The notes: a model not told the origin generated them from the letters alone. 48,346 bases of DNA from Clostridia bacterium (GCA_017620915.1 JAFZSK010000087.1:1-48346), one strand, 5' to 3'; numbered from the stretch's first letter, positions 8,177 through 17,464 are shown. Numbers and translations: made by a program.

Positions 8177-9931
8177 ATGGCAGCACGAAACGGCGGCAAA
8201 GGCCGCAGACCCGCCGCGCAGAAGCGTGCGGCGGTCAGAAATAAACGCGCGGGGAGCGCGGGCAATAAGTACGTATCCGGCCGGCGCAGCACCGGTCATG
8301 TCCGGCGCGAAGCCGGCAAGACTGCCTCCGGCGGCAGCGCGCGTTCCCGCGCCGCTTCGGGCCGGATCCGCAAAACCTATGTGCCGGTGCGCACCGGCCG
8401 CAATTCCTGGGACGACGAGCAGAACGCGCAGCTGGAGGCAATGATATTTGACCGGCGCGAGTTCCCGGATGCCGCAAAGGCGGAAGCGGCGAAAATGCCG
8501 GCGAGATTGACCGACGTGGCCGTACAGAGAGAACTCGGCCGCGGGCGGCGCGATCTGCGGGATAAGGTGATAGTTACGATCGACGGCGCGGATACGCGGG
8601 ACGTTGATGACGGCGTATCGCTGGAGCGGGACGGTGACGGCAACTGGGTGCTGGGCGTGCATATTGCCGACGTGGCCCACTATGTGAAGCCAGGCAGCGC
8701 GCTGGACGATGAAGCGTACCGCCGCGGCACCAGCGTGTATTTCCCGGATATGGTGCTGCCGATGCTGCCGAAAGAGTTGTCCAACGGGATCTGCAGTCTG
8801 AACGTGTGCGAGGAGCGGCTGGCGCTCAGCGTGGTCATGCAGCTGGATCCGGAAGGACGGCAGCTCGACTATGAGATATTCGAAAGCCTCATTAACGTTC
8901 GCTACAAGATCACGTATGAGGACTATGCGGCGCTGTACCGGGAGACGGACGAGCGGCGCGAAGCGCTCCGGACGGAGTATGCGCCGTACCTCGGCATGCT
9001 GGAAGACATGAAGCAGCTGGCGGCGGTGCTGCGGGCGCGGCGGCACGCGCGGGGGGCGCTGGATTTTGAATTGCCCGAGACGAAAGTGGAGATAGGCTCA
9101 AACGGCGAGCCTGTTGAGATACACCCGTACGAATTGACCTTCGCCAACAACGTGATCGAAGAGTTCATGCTGGCGGCCAACGAGACTGTTGCCACCCGGT
9201 TCGCGGCGCTGGGCGTGCCGTTCATATACCGCAACCATCCCGCCCCGGAAGCGGAGAAACTGGACGCGCTGGAGAATGCGGTGCGGCGCTTCGGCTTTAC
9301 GCTCCGGAACCGCGGCGGCACGCTGATCCAAGGCGCGATACCGGAGATGCTGGAACGCTGCAAGGGGCACCGGGCGGAGGCGGTGATCCACAGGCTCACG
9401 CTGACGTCGATGGGCAAGGCGGTATATTCGGATATCTGCCGCGGCCATTTCGGACTGGCGTCGGAGCATTACACCCATTTTACGTCGCCGATCCGCCGCT
9501 ATCCGGATCTGTATATACACCGGATCATCAAAGAGACGCTGTGGGGCGCGAAGCCGGAGACGCTCGCCGCGCGGTACACGGACGCGGAGGCAGCCGCCGC
9601 GGACTGCTCGGACGCAGAGCGGGAAGCGGAAAAAGCGGAGTTTTTCTACACGGACAAGCTGGTGGCGCGCTACATGGCGGGCTACCTGGGCGAGACGTTC
9701 GTGGGCACGGTCACGGGCGTGACCTCCTTCGGGCTGTTCATTATGCTGGACAACTCCGCGGAAGGCCTGCTGTTCTACGCGGACATGCCGGACAATATGA
9801 TATTTGACCCCCGCCGCCTTTCCGCAAAAGGGCGGTTCACCGGCCGTACCTACGGGCTGGGGGACAGACTGGAAGTGCGCATTGCCGCCGCGGACGAAAA
9901 AACCGGACGCATACAGTTCGTTTTCGCGTGA
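8177..9931 (+). CDS. rnr: RNase R/RNase II-family exoribonuclease lacking the N-terminal cold-shock domains
   Basis: 584 residues from the ATG at 8177, preferred because AAAGGA lies 8 bases upstream; the ATG at 8168 overlaps that site. The RNB catalytic domain is complete: TIDGADTRDVDDGVSL supplies the metal-binding aspartates, and HFTSPIRRYPDLYIHR is the late signature. A C-terminal S1 domain follows (FVGTVTGVTSFGLFIML). Known RNase R proteins usually have 700-800 residues with a winged helix and two cold-shock domains before RNB. Here these are replaced by about 75 residues of Arg/Lys/Gly/Ala-rich low-complexity sequence. The basic tail may bind RNA in their place. The enzyme should degrade RNA 3' to 5'; the ability to open structured RNA cannot be judged. 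Confidence 0.9.
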   Translation: MAARNGGKGRRPAAQKRAAVRNKRAGSAGNKYVSGRRSTGHVRREAGKTASGGSARSRAASGRIRKTYVPVRTGRNSWDDEQNAQLEAMIFDRREFPDAAKAEAAKMPARLTDVAVQRELGRGRRDLRDKVIVTIDGADTRDVDDGVSLERDGDGNWVLGVHIADVAHYVKPGSALDDEAYRRGTSVYFPDMVLPMLPKELSNGICSLNVCEERLALSVVMQLDPEGRQLDYEIFESLINVRYKITYEDYAALYRETDERREALRTEYAPYLGMLEDMKQLAAVLRARRHARGALDFELPETKVEIGSNGEPVEIHPYELTFANNVIEEFMLAANETVATRFAALGVPFIYRNHPAPEAEKLDALENAVRRFGFTLRNRGGTLIQGAIPEMLERCKGHRAEAVIHRLTLTSMGKAVYSDICRGHFGLASEHYTHFTSPIRRYPDLYIHRIIKETLWGAKPETLAARYTDAEAAAADCSDAEREAEKAEFFYTDKLVARYMAGYLGETFVGTVTGVTSFGLFIMLDNSAEGLLFYADMPDNMIFDPRRLSAKGRFTGRTYGLGDRLEVRIAAADEKTGRIQFVFA

Positions 9932-9956
9932 CAAAACCGGCGCGATGTGATACAAT
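9928..9956 (+). promoter_or_regulatory. prfB promoter
   Basis: GTGACA (9928-9933), 17-base spacer, TACAAT (9951-9956) with an extended -10 TG one base upstream. The -35 box overlaps the rnr stop codon. The resulting leader of about 100 bases holds two GC-rich stem-loops (9987-10011 and 10032-10045, the latter CGGCC-GGGA-GGCCG) just before the ribosome-binding site. Confidence 0.6.
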
Positions 9957-10063
9957 TAAACTGCTGAAGAACGTGCCAATTACGACCGCCCGCAGGGACG
10001 GCAATCGGGCGCGCGGCGCAGCCGAATACCTCGGCCGGGAGGCCGGAACGGAGATGATATAAA

Positions 10064-11177
10064 ATGTTTGAACTGGATCAATACGCCCAGCAGATCGACG
10101 GGCTCCAGAAAAATTTATATGATTTGAGGGATTCACTTTGACACGGAGGGCATGTCGAATCTGATCGAAGAACTGGAAAACAAGGCCTCGGAACCGGATT
10201 TCTGGAACGATCCGGAGGCCTCGCAGGCCACGCTCAAGCACCTCAAAGTACTTAAGACCAAATTAGGCAAATTCCAGAACCTGGAAGCGCAGCTGGAGGA
10301 GATACAGCTGATGATCATGCTGGGCAACGAGGACAACGACGAGTCGATGCCCGCTCAGGTCGCCGAGGCGCTGGATAAATATAACGAAGAATTCGAAATG
10401 CTCCGGCTGGAGACGCTGCTCACGGGCGAGTACGACGCCAACAACGCCATTCTCTCCATCCATCCCGGCGCCGGCGGCACCGAGTCGCAGGACTGGGCGG
10501 AGATGCTGTTCCGCATGTACACCCGCTGGGGCGAGGCGCACGGTTTCGAGGTCAAGGTCGTTGACTACCTGGACGGCGACGAAGCCGGACTCAAGAGCGC
10601 CACTATACAGTTCAACGGGGACAACGCATACGGCTTCCTCAAGAGCGAACACGGCGTGCACCGGCTGGTGCGCATATCGCCGTTCGACGCCGCGGGCAGA
10701 CGGCACACGTCATTTGTCTCCGTGGAAGTCATGCCGGAAATTGACGACACCATCGAGATCGATATACGCCCCGAAGACCTGGACGTGGGCACATACCGCT
10801 CCTCCGGCGCCGGCGGCCAGAAGATCAACAAGACCGACACCGCCGTGCGTATCACGCACAAACCCACCGGCATCACCGTGTCCTGCCAGACCGAACGGTC
10901 GCAGCTGCAGAACAAGGAGACCGCCATGCGCATGCTGCGCTCCAAACTGTTTGAAATAAAACAGCGGGAGAACGTTGCCCGCATCGAGGACCTCAAAGGC
11001 GTACAGCTGGAGATCGCCTGGGGCAGCCAGATCCGGTCGTACGTTTTCTGTCCGTACACGCTGGTCAAAGACCACCGCACGTCCTACGAGGAGACCATGG
11101 TGGACAAAGTGATGGACGGCCACATCGACGGCTTCATCAACGCGTACCTGGCAGCGGAATTCAACAAAAACAAATAA
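10064..11177 (+). CDS. prfB: Peptide chain release factor 2, with programmed +1 frameshift
   Basis: The first 25 codons (ATG at 10064) end at CTT TGA (10136-10141). Reading continues in the +1 frame from GAC at 10140, giving about 370 residues. The product has SPF of the RF2 anticodon-like tripeptide (in RISPFDAAGRRHTSF) and GGQ at residues 250-252, the same position as in E. coli. RF2 releases peptides at UGA and UAA; the in-frame UGA lets low RF2 levels increase frameshifting and hence RF2 synthesis. A GAGG element lies upstream, but the distance to CTT is longer than the usual three bases (see findings). The gene has its own promoter and a GGAG site 10 bases before the ATG. It is not a pseudogene. 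Confidence 0.95.
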
Positions 11178-11201
11178 ATCAGCAGAAAGGGAACGATCCG
11201 T

Positions 11202-12167
11202 ATGAAATTAGGTGTTTTGACAGTTGTTTTAGGTGAGATGACCACCAAAGATGCGATGAAGTATCTGGCGGAGCAGGGCGTGCAGTGCGTGGAGATCGGC
11301 TGCGGCGGATATCCGGGCAAAGCCCACGCGGACCCGAAAGTGCTGCTTTCCGATCCGGTCAAGCTGGAAGAATTTAAAGCCGAGATATACGGCAACGGCC
11401 TGGAGATCTCCGCCTTCAGCTGCCACGGCAACCCGGTGCATCCGGACAAGAAAATTGCCGCCGCGTTCCACGAGGACTTCGTTGACGCCATACTGCTGGC
11501 CGAAAAGCTGGGCGTGAAGCGCATCGTCGGCTTCTCCGGCTGCCCCGGCGATTCGCCCGATTCGAAGTATCCCAACTGGGTCACCTGCCCCTGGCCGGAA
11601 GATTTCCTGAAGATCCTGGACTGGCAGTGGAACGAAGTGCTGATCCCGTACTGGAAGCGCATGGCGGAATTCGCGTCGGCGCACGGCATCGAAAAGATCG
11701 CGTTCGAAATGCACCCCGGTTTCTGCGTGTACAATCCCGAAACGCTGCTCAAACTCCGGGCGGCGGTGGGCGATATCATCGGCGCCAACGTTGACCCCAG
11801 CCACCTGTTCTGGCAGGGTATTGATCCGGTGGAAGCGATCCGCAAGCTGGGCGACGCGGTGTACTATTTCCACGGAAAGGACGTGGCGCTGGACGCGGCC
11901 AATATCTCCAAAGACGGCGTGCTGGACACCAAACACTACGGCAATGTGCTGGACCGCGCGTGGGTGTTCCGGACAATGGGCTACGGCCACGACTTCAAGG
12001 TCTGGAAAGATATCGTCAGCATGCTAAAGAAAGTGGGCTACGACGACGTGATCAGCATCGAACACGAAGACTCGCTCATGTCCCCGAAAGAAGGGCTCGC
12101 CAAGGCCATCAGCTTCCTCAAGGAAGTGCTGATCTTCGAGCAGCCGGGGGCAATGTGGTGGGCGTAA
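11202..12167 (+). CDS. Sugar phosphate isomerase/epimerase-like TIM-barrel protein
   Basis: 321 residues with the xylose-isomerase-like (AP endonuclease 2) barrel fold. Metal-ligand positions are recognisable in FEMHPGF, NVDPSHLFW, FHGKD and SIEHED, near the ends of successive strands, as in inosose dehydratase and tagatose/xylulose epimerase relatives. These enzymes isomerise or epimerise sugars or cyclitols in the cytoplasm with a divalent metal. The C-terminal EQPGAMWWA is distinctive but does not reveal the substrate. AAAGGGA precedes the ATG. It follows prfB by 24 bases and is probably cotranscribed, though no functional link is obvious. The stop is directly followed by a heptamer array. 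Confidence 0.82.
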   Translation: MKLGVLTVVLGEMTTKDAMKYLAEQGVQCVEIGCGGYPGKAHADPKVLLSDPVKLEEFKAEIYGNGLEISAFSCHGNPVHPDKKIAAAFHEDFVDAILLAEKLGVKRIVGFSGCPGDSPDSKYPNWVTCPWPEDFLKILDWQWNEVLIPYWKRMAEFASAHGIEKIAFEMHPGFCVYNPETLLKLRAAVGDIIGANVDPSHLFWQGIDPVEAIRKLGDAVYYFHGKDVALDAANISKDGVLDTKHYGNVLDRAWVFRTMGYGHDFKVWKDIVSMLKKVGYDDVISIEHEDSLMSPKEGLAKAISFLKEVLIFEQPGAMWWA

Positions 12168-12169
12168 TT

Positions 12170-12232
12170 AAGTTGCAAGTTTTAAGTTTTAAGTTGCAAG
12201 TTTTAAGTTGTAAGTTTTAAGTGGCAAATTAG
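12170..12232 (+). repeat. Intergenic heptamer array 1 (AAGTTTT type)
   Basis: Nine consecutive 7-base units: AAGTTGC, AAGTTTT twice, AAGTTGC, AAGTTTT, AAGTTGT, AAGTTTT, AAGTGGC, AAATTAG. The array begins two bases after the preceding stop codon and ends at the GGGAGG ribosome-binding site of dgt. It is strongly AT-rich in a GC-rich region. Confidence 0.88.
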
Positions 12233-12246
12233 GGAGGAATGATCCT

Positions 12247-13443
12247 ATGCCCGGAACCTGGCGCGATATCAGATTAAAGCAGGAAGAATCCCTGAGTCCC
12301 AGGGCAACACGTTCTATCAACAGCCGCGGCCGGGTCAATCCCGAACCCGAGTGCCCGGTGCGGTCCATCTTCGAACGCGACGCGAACCGCATACAGTATT
12401 CGGAGGATTTCCGCCGGCTCCGGCACAAGACGCAGGTGTTCTTCAACGCGAAAAACGACCACGTCTGCACGCGCATGGAGCACGTGATGTATGTGAATTC
12501 CATTTCGACCACCATTGGCCGCACGCTGGGGCTGAATCAGGACCTGATCTCCGCCATCGCGCTGGGGCACGACATCGGCCACGCGCCGTTCGGACACAGC
12601 GGCGAGCGGCGGCTGGACCGCTGCCTGAACAACGTCAATCCGGAACTGCGCTTCCGGCACGAGTATCACAGTCTGCGGGTGGTGGACCGGTTGTCCACGC
12701 GCATCTCTCATGAGAAGATATTGTCCAAATGCGGGCTGAATCTGACGTACGAGGTACGGGACGGCATTGTCAGCCACTGCGGCGAGAATTACGACGAATA
12801 TATACTGCGTCCCGATCCGCACAAGGACCCCGCCGCCATCTACACCAGCGAACACCGGCTGATGATGCCCGCGACGCTGGAAGGCTGCGTGGTGCGGCTG
12901 GTGGATAAGATCGCGTACGTCGGCCGCGATATCGAAGACGCGGTGCGCGCGAAAATGATGGATTACAACGAGATCCCTGCGGACGTGCGGCGCGTGCTGG
13001 GCGAGACCAACGGCCAGATCATCAATACGCTGGTAGTGGATCTGCTGGACAACAGCTACGACCGCGACGAGATCCGGCTGAGCGATGAGCGCGGCGAGGC
13101 GCTCCGGCGCATGATCATGGTCAACAACGAAAAGATCTACAAAAACCCGATGATCAAGCGGTACGAGGCCAATACGAACAACGTTGTCGACGGTCTGTTC
13201 GAGGCGGTGTACGGCCGCGTGTGCCGGATCTTTGACCGCGCGGAAGCGAAGGCCACGCCCGCCGGCGCCCTTGACACCACCGGCCTGGACGCGGAAGACC
13301 GCCTCGGCGGTCGCCTGATAAAGTACATCGCCGAAAAAGCGTACGAACCCGGCACGCTTCCGGAGCAGGTTACGGCGGACTATATCGCGGGAATGACGGA
13401 CGGCTACGCGCTGTCTATATTTGAGGAACTGTACTGGCTGTGA
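12247..13443 (+). CDS. dgt: Deoxyguanosinetriphosphate triphosphohydrolase-like protein (HD superfamily)
   Basis: 398 residues of the dNTPase branch of the HD family. The metal site is visible as His79 (RMEHVMYV), His108-Asp109 (ALGHDIGHAPFGH) and later acidic residues. The N-terminal RSIFERDANRIQYSEDFRRLRHKTQVF is the substrate-binding signature of bacterial dNTP triphosphohydrolases. These enzymes cleave dNTPs to deoxynucleoside plus tripolyphosphate and balance precursor pools in the cytoplasm. The ATG at 12247 follows GGGAGG closely. prfA starts 27 bases after the stop, so dgt probably heads a dgt-prfA-tsaC unit. Exact dNTP preference cannot be predicted. Confidence 0.9.
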   Translation: MPGTWRDIRLKQEESLSPRATRSINSRGRVNPEPECPVRSIFERDANRIQYSEDFRRLRHKTQVFFNAKNDHVCTRMEHVMYVNSISTTIGRTLGLNQDLISAIALGHDIGHAPFGHSGERRLDRCLNNVNPELRFRHEYHSLRVVDRLSTRISHEKILSKCGLNLTYEVRDGIVSHCGENYDEYILRPDPHKDPAAIYTSEHRLMMPATLEGCVVRLVDKIAYVGRDIEDAVRAKMMDYNEIPADVRRVLGETNGQIINTLVVDLLDNSYDRDEIRLSDERGEALRRMIMVNNEKIYKNPMIKRYEANTNNVVDGLFEAVYGRVCRIFDRAEAKATPAGALDTTGLDAEDRLGGRLIKYIAEKAYEPGTLPEQVTADYIAGMTDGYALSIFEELYWL

Positions 13444-13470
13444 CGCCGTGCCCGGCGCGATCGGTGACCG

Positions 13471-14550
13471 ATGATACTGGAAAAACTGGCGGCGGCGGAG
13501 AACCGCTATGAGGAATTGAATCTGAGACTGTCCGACCCGGAGTGCATCGCAAACCGGGAACTTTATGCTGCGCTGCTTTCCGAGCACGCGGGGCTGGAGG
13601 AGATCGTCACCGTTTACCGCAATTTCAAAAAAGCCGCGGCGGAGCGCGAAGAAGTGCTCGGGCTGCTGGACGGCGGCGGTGTTGACCCGGAATTCCGTGA
13701 GCTGCTGAAAACGGAGCTGGAGGACAAAAACCGTGAGACAAAAGAACTCGAACAACAGCTTAAAATACTGCTCACGCCCAAAGACCCCAACGACGCCAAG
13801 AACGTGTTCATAGAGATCCGTGCCGGGGCGGGGGGAGAGGAAGCCGCGCTGTTTGCCGCCGTGCTTTACCGGATGTACGTGCATTACGCCGAGGGCCGGG
13901 GCTGGAGCGTGGAGACCGTCGACGTCAGCGAGACCGAACTGGGCGGCATCAAAGAAATCGTGTTTTCCGTGGACGGCAAAGGCGCGTATTCCCGACTCAA
14001 ATACGAGAGCGGCGTGCACCGCGTGCAGCGCGTGCCGACGACCGAATCCTCCGGCCGCATCCACACCTCCACCGCGACGGTGGCGGTACTGCCCGAAGCG
14101 GAGGCGGCGTCCGTGCAGCTGGATCCCGACGACGTGGAAATCGATATTTTCCGCTCCAGCGGCGCCGGCGGGCAGCATATTAACAAGACCGATTCCGCGA
14201 TCCGCCTGACGCACAAGCCCACGGGCATCGTGGTGACCTGCCAGGATCAGCGTTCACAACTAAAGAATAAAGAAAAAGCGTTCAAAGTGCTGTACTCCCG
14301 GCTGTACGAGCTGGAGGTGCAGGCGAAAGAAGCGGCGGTGTCCGGCGAGCGGCGCGCACAGGTGGGTACCGGCGACCGTTCGGAGCGGATCCGCACGTAT
14401 AACTATCCGCAGAACCGGGTGACCGACCACCGCATTGACCTCACGCTGTACCGGCTGGAGGCGGTGCTGGAGGGGGACCTGGACGAGATCATTGACGCCC
14501 TGATCACCGACGATCAGGCGAGAAAGCTGGCCAAAGCCGATGAAAACTGA
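13471..14550 (+). CDS. prfA: Peptide chain release factor 1
   Basis: 359 residues, normal for RF1. The codon-recognition tripeptide PTT (PxT) lies in [17 protein letters not shown] and the catalytic GGQ is at residues 233-235. RF1 triggers peptide release at UAA and UAG. Its last 11 bases overlap the start of tsaC, implying translational coupling. In many bacteria prmC, the GGQ methyltransferase, lies between these genes; it is absent here and must be elsewhere or missing. Only a weak GGTGA precedes the ATG. Confidence 0.96.
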   Translation: MILEKLAAAENRYEELNLRLSDPECIANRELYAALLSEHAGLEEIVTVYRNFKKAAAEREEVLGLLDGGGVDPEFRELLKTELEDKNRETKELEQQLKILLTPKDPNDAKNVFIEIRAGAGGEEAALFAAVLYRMYVHYAEGRGWSVETVDVSETELGGIKEIVFSVDGKGAYSRLKYESGVHRVQRVPTTESSGRIHTSTATVAVLPEAEAASVQLDPDDVEIDIFRSSGAGGQHINKTDSAIRLTHKPTGIVVTCQDQRSQLKNKEKAFKVLYSRLYELEVQAKEAAVSGERRAQVGTGDRSERIRTYNYPQNRVTDHRIDLTLYRLEAVLEGDLDEIIDALITDDQARKLAKADEN

Positions 14551-15610
14551 GATCATCCGTATCGATCCCGGGCAGCCGGAACAGTACAAGCTGGATTACT
14601 GCGGCGCGGTGCTGCGGTACGGCGGGCTGGTGGCGTTTCCCACCGAGACGGTGTACGGGCTCGGCGCCAGCGCGTTTTCGGACCGTGCGGTGAAGGGCGT
14701 GTTCGAGGCCAAAGGGCGGCCGGCGGACAATCCGTTGATCGTGCATGTGGCCGACTACGCCGCGGCGGAAGCGGCGGGCCGGTTCACCGGCCGGCGGCAA
14801 CGCGAACTGTTCTACGCCCTGGGCGCCGAATTCTGGCCCGGACCGCTCACGATGATAATCAAAAAGCGGCGGATCATCCCGGACAGCGTGTCCTGCGGTC
14901 TGGATACGGTGGGCATCCGCATGCCGTCGAACCGGATCGCCGCCGGGCTCATCCGCGCCGCGCGCGTGCCGGTAGCCGCGCCCAGCGCCAATTCTTCCGG
15001 CCGTCCGAGCCCCACATGCTTCGAACACGTGCTGGAGGATATGTACGGCAAAGTGGACGTTATAATTGACGGCGGCGAGTGCAGCGTGGGCGTGGAGTCA
15101 ACGGTGCTGGACCTCAATTCGGAAGAACCCACGGTATTGCGGCCCGGCGCGGTGACGCGGGAGGAAATCGCCCGCGTGGCGGGCGAGTGCGGCGAATACG
15201 GCTGGTTCACGGCGGACGTCAACATCGACAAGCCCCGCAGCCCCGGCATGAAATACCGCCACTACGCGCCGAAGGCGCGGATGCTGATGTTCAGCGGCGC
15301 GCCGGAAGCGGTGCGGCGGACAATACTCTCGCGTCTCCGTACGGAAAAATCTGCCGGAAAACGCGTGGGAGTCCTTGAAACCGAGGAGCAGATTTGTTAT
15401 TATAACGAGGCGGACATACTGTTGTCGCTGGGGCCGGAAAACGCGCCCGAAGCGCACGCGCAGGCGCTGTTCGGCGCGCTCCGGGAGTTCGACGCGGCGG
15501 GCGTTGACGTCATATTCGCCCGGGCGTTAAAGGCGGAAGGCGTTGACGACGCTGTAATGAACCGGATGTTCCGGGCGGCCGGGGGAACGGTATTGCCCGC
15601 GGAACAATAA
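14540..15610 (+). CDS. tsaC: Threonylcarbamoyl-AMP synthase (Sua5/TsaC type)
   Basis: 356 residues: an N-terminal YrdC domain with [26 protein letters not shown] and [13 protein letters not shown], followed by the [11 protein letters not shown] linker and the Sua5 C-terminal domain. The extended Sua5 form is therefore present rather than the short TsaC. It makes threonylcarbamoyl-AMP from threonine, bicarbonate and ATP for t6A37 in ANN-decoding tRNAs. The start overlaps prfA by 11 bases. The link to release-factor genes is conserved in many Bacillota. Confidence 0.94.
   Translation: MKTEIIRIDPGQPEQYKLDYCGAVLRYGGLVAFPTETVYGLGASAFSDRAVKGVFEAKGRPADNPLIVHVADYAAAEAAGRFTGRRQRELFYALGAEFWPGPLTMIIKKRRIIPDSVSCGLDTVGIRMPSNRIAAGLIRAARVPVAAPSANSSGRPSPTCFEHVLEDMYGKVDVIIDGGECSVGVESTVLDLNSEEPTVLRPGAVTREEIARVAGECGEYGWFTADVNIDKPRSPGMKYRHYAPKARMLMFSGAPEAVRRTILSRLRTEKSAGKRVGVLETEEQICYYNEADILLSLGPENAPEAHAQALFGALREFDAAGVDVIFARALKAEGVDDAVMNRMFRAAGGTVLPAEQ
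15375..15403 (+). promoter_or_regulatory. Possible internal promoter for upp within tsaC
   Basis: TTGAAA (15375-15380), 17-base spacer, TATTAT (15398-15403) inside the 3' part of tsaC, in a locally AT-rich patch about 260 bases before upp. Match and spacing are good, but the site lies in coding sequence and may be accidental. Confidence 0.3.
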
Positions 15611-15664
15611 CACACAGAACCGAACGGACACTGAATAGATCAGACACAGAAAAGGGGTATTTTT

Positions 15665-16294
15665 ATGGGACAGGTTTTAGCTTTTGATCATCCGCTTATC
15701 CAGCACAAGATCGCGATGCTGAGAGACAAGGACACCAACACCAAAGATTTCAGAGATCTGGTGTCGGAGATCGCCATGCTGATGTGCTACGAGGTCACCC
15801 GCGGCCTCAAGACCGTGGAAAAAGACGTAGAGACGCCGGTGGGCACCGCACACTGCAACGTGCTGGCGGGCAAAGACGTCTGCTTCGTGCCGGTACTGCG
15901 CGCGGGCCTGGGAATGGTGGACGGCGTGCTGAAGCTGATCCCGATGGCGAAAGTGGGTCACATCGGCCTGTACCGCGACCCCGAGACGTTCGAACCGGTA
16001 GAATATTACTGCAAGCTGCCGCTGGATATCGCGGAGCGCGAAGTGGTGGTGCTGGATCCGATGCTGGCCACGGGCGGCAGCGCTTCGGCGGCGATCAATT
16101 TCATCAAACAGCGCGGCGCTAAGAAGATCAAACTGATGAACCTGATCGCGGCGCCCGAGGGCATACAGCGCATTTTGAAGGATCACCCTGACGTTGACAT
16201 TTTCTGCGCGGCGATCGACGACCGCCTGAACGACCACGCGTACATCGTGCCCGGCCTGGGCGACGCGGGCGACCGGCTGTTCGGTACGAAGTAA
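15665..16294 (+). CDS. upp: Uracil phosphoribosyltransferase
   Basis: 209 residues, the usual size. The PRPP-binding loop reads [14 protein letters not shown], and [12 protein letters not shown] and the C-terminal [12 protein letters not shown] are family signatures. It converts uracil and PRPP to UMP in pyrimidine salvage. AAAAGGGG lies before the ATG, 54 bases after tsaC. No convincing terminator follows the stop; the T-run at 16,300 lacks a stem. It fits with the PRPP synthetase at 39,774 and the surface nucleotidase at 1,357 in nucleotide recycling. Confidence 0.96.
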   Translation: MGQVLAFDHPLIQHKIAMLRDKDTNTKDFRDLVSEIAMLMCYEVTRGLKTVEKDVETPVGTAHCNVLAGKDVCFVPVLRAGLGMVDGVLKLIPMAKVGHIGLYRDPETFEPVEYYCKLPLDIAEREVVVLDPMLATGGSASAAINFIKQRGAKKIKLMNLIAAPEGIQRILKDHPDVDIFCAAIDDRLNDHAYIVPGLGDAGDRLFGTK

Positions 16295-16330
16295 AATCTT
16301 TTTTCGGCAGATCGATATCCGGCGGCACGG

Positions 16331-16993
16331 TCAGCATTCGGAGGCGGTCAATATTGCCCCCGCAGCGCGCAGTGCCGCCAGTTCGAGCGATGAGTATCGT
16401 CCCGCCGCCTTCGATACGGCGAGGGTCAATGTCTCTTTCGAAAGCCGCCCGTACGCCGTCCGGAGTTTCCGGCCCCGTCCTGCGGCCGCCGGACCGTTTA
16501 TAATACCCGAGAGAAAGATCGCCCGTATGGCGAGATTTCTCCCGGGTGTTTTGTTTTCGGCGGTATCGGCTGTCCGGTCCGCGGCGTCCGGCTCCGGGCT
16601 CAGCGTGCTTTCCCGCGCGCAGACCCGCAGCGCCACCGCGCCGGCGTACTGTTCAAACGCTTCATCCGGAAACGGAATTTCCGGCAGGGGGTCAGACCCC
16701 GTGTTGAATGCGGCCGCGGCGCACTCCGCGCACGCCTGCTCGAGCAGCGTGTCCGAGAGGCGAATGTTGACGAACTCGCGGTTTCCCGCCGCGGGGGAGC
16801 GCAGCAGATAATTGGTGTAGAGCGTCAATTGACCGCGGCTTTCCCGCAAAAGCAGATGCGGGGTGTCACTGTTGTCCGTTTCGTCTTTGCCTGACGGTCC
16901 CGCCAGCGCCGCGATGCGCGCCAGAATGAAGGCGTATACGCCGCGGTCAACGTGATACTTCGCGTATTCAGTTTCGGTAAGATAAAGTTCCAT
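16331..16993 (-). CDS. Protein of unknown function
   Basis: 220 residues, not recognised. It has no signal peptide or membrane helix. The N-terminal half begins MELYLTETEYAKYHVDRG and includes strand-like LLLRESRGQLTLYTNYLL; the middle is acidic and Ala-rich; the C-terminal 60 residues are basic and helical (GRGRKLRTAYGRLSKETLTLAVSKA), possibly nucleic-acid binding. It is the only minus-strand gene in a long plus-strand stretch and has a strong promoter (17,088-17,060), but no good ribosome-binding site directly before the ATG. Codon use is like that of its neighbours, which supports it as a real gene. It borders the palindrome-rich gap, which may or may not be relevant. Confidence 0.65.
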   Translation of the reverse strand: MELYLTETEYAKYHVDRGVYAFILARIAALAGPSGKDETDNSDTPHLLLRESRGQLTLYTNYLLRSPAAGNREFVNIRLSDTLLEQACAECAAAAFNTGSDPLPEIPFPDEAFEQYAGAVALRVCARESTLSPEPDAADRTADTAENKTPGRNLAIRAIFLSGIINGPAAAGRGRKLRTAYGRLSKETLTLAVSKAAGRYSSLELAALRAAGAILTASEC

Positions 16994-17059
16994 TGTTTAA
17001 ACATTTATAAATTTCTTCCTCATATGGAGGGCGGATCCGCTCGCCGGGCCCGCTTTGCA

Positions 17060-17088
17060 ATTATACTATTGCGCTGTATTGGCGTCAA
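17060..17088 (-). promoter_or_regulatory. Promoter of the orphan 220-residue gene
   Basis: On the minus strand TTGACG (17088-17083), 17-base spacer, TATAAT (17065-17060), about 67 bases before the ATG at 16993. Five of six and six of six matches to the housekeeping consensus. Confidence 0.7.
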
Positions 17089-17145
17089 ATCCTGTGAAGA
17101 CGGGTTATTCCTAATTTTTTCATTTTTCATGCGGTTTACCCGCCA

Positions 17146-17186
17146 AAATAAACAATAACTCTTGTAAATTACGATTTTGTTTATTT
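17146..17186. repeat. Imperfect palindrome, arms AAATAAACA/TGTTTATTT
   Basis: Nine-base perfect arms (17146-17154 and 17178-17186) around a 23-base centre. It is the outermost member of the palindrome cluster, and its arm sequence is related to that of the next copy (TAAACA/TGTTTA). Confidence 0.6.
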
Positions 17187-17200
17187 CCCCGGGTTTTTAT

Positions 17201-17329
17201 GCTCATTTTCATGTTCAATGTCCTTCTCGACAAGTGTATTTGTAAACAAAAACGGTCTGCTTGAGAACTTCCTGTTTATTTCTGCATTATTATACTGCTC
17301 GAGAAGGCGCCCATGGACTGAAAATGAGC
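17201..17329. repeat. Large nested palindrome of 129 bp
   Basis: The left arm 17201-17229 (starting GCTCATTTTCA, ending CCTTCTCG) is largely the reverse complement of the right arm 17300-17329 (starting CGAGAAGG, ending TGAAAATGAGC). Eleven bases at one end and eight at the other are identical, with a diverged middle. Between them sits a 36-bp palindrome (17243-17278, arms TAAACA/TGTTTA, TTGAG at positions 19-23). The layout resembles a short non-autonomous element with terminal inverted repeats or a REP/BIME-like unit. Confidence 0.65.
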
Positions 17330-17400
17330 GAGCACCGGCAGGCTGAGCGGAGCGGCCCTGAAAACCGGCTGCATCTGAGAACTGCGCGAAAACCCAAATG

Positions 17401-17436
17401 TAAGACAATTACGCCGGTTTGAGACGTATTGTCTTA
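17401..17436. repeat. 36-bp palindromic element, copy 1
   Basis: Arms TAAGACAA and TTGTCTTA are perfectly complementary around a 20-base centre with TTTGAG at positions 18-23. Length, arms and central word are shared with copies 2 and 3, while the rest of the centre differs. Confidence 0.7.
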
Positions 17437-17464
17437 GTTTTTGAAGGCTGGAGCGGGTAAAAAT

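Noticed and set aside
10064-10152. prfB could be a broken gene with an in-frame stop
   Set aside because: CTT-TGA-C at codons 25-26 is the known programmed frameshift site, and the rest of the gene is intact.
16295-16330. T-run after upp as an intrinsic terminator
   Set aside because: No stable stem precedes the T-run at 16,300-16,306.
16331-16993. Orphan protein might be a Cas6/CasE-type RNase
   Set aside because: Only vague similarity in hydrophobic pattern; no glycine-rich loop or other Cas gene was seen.
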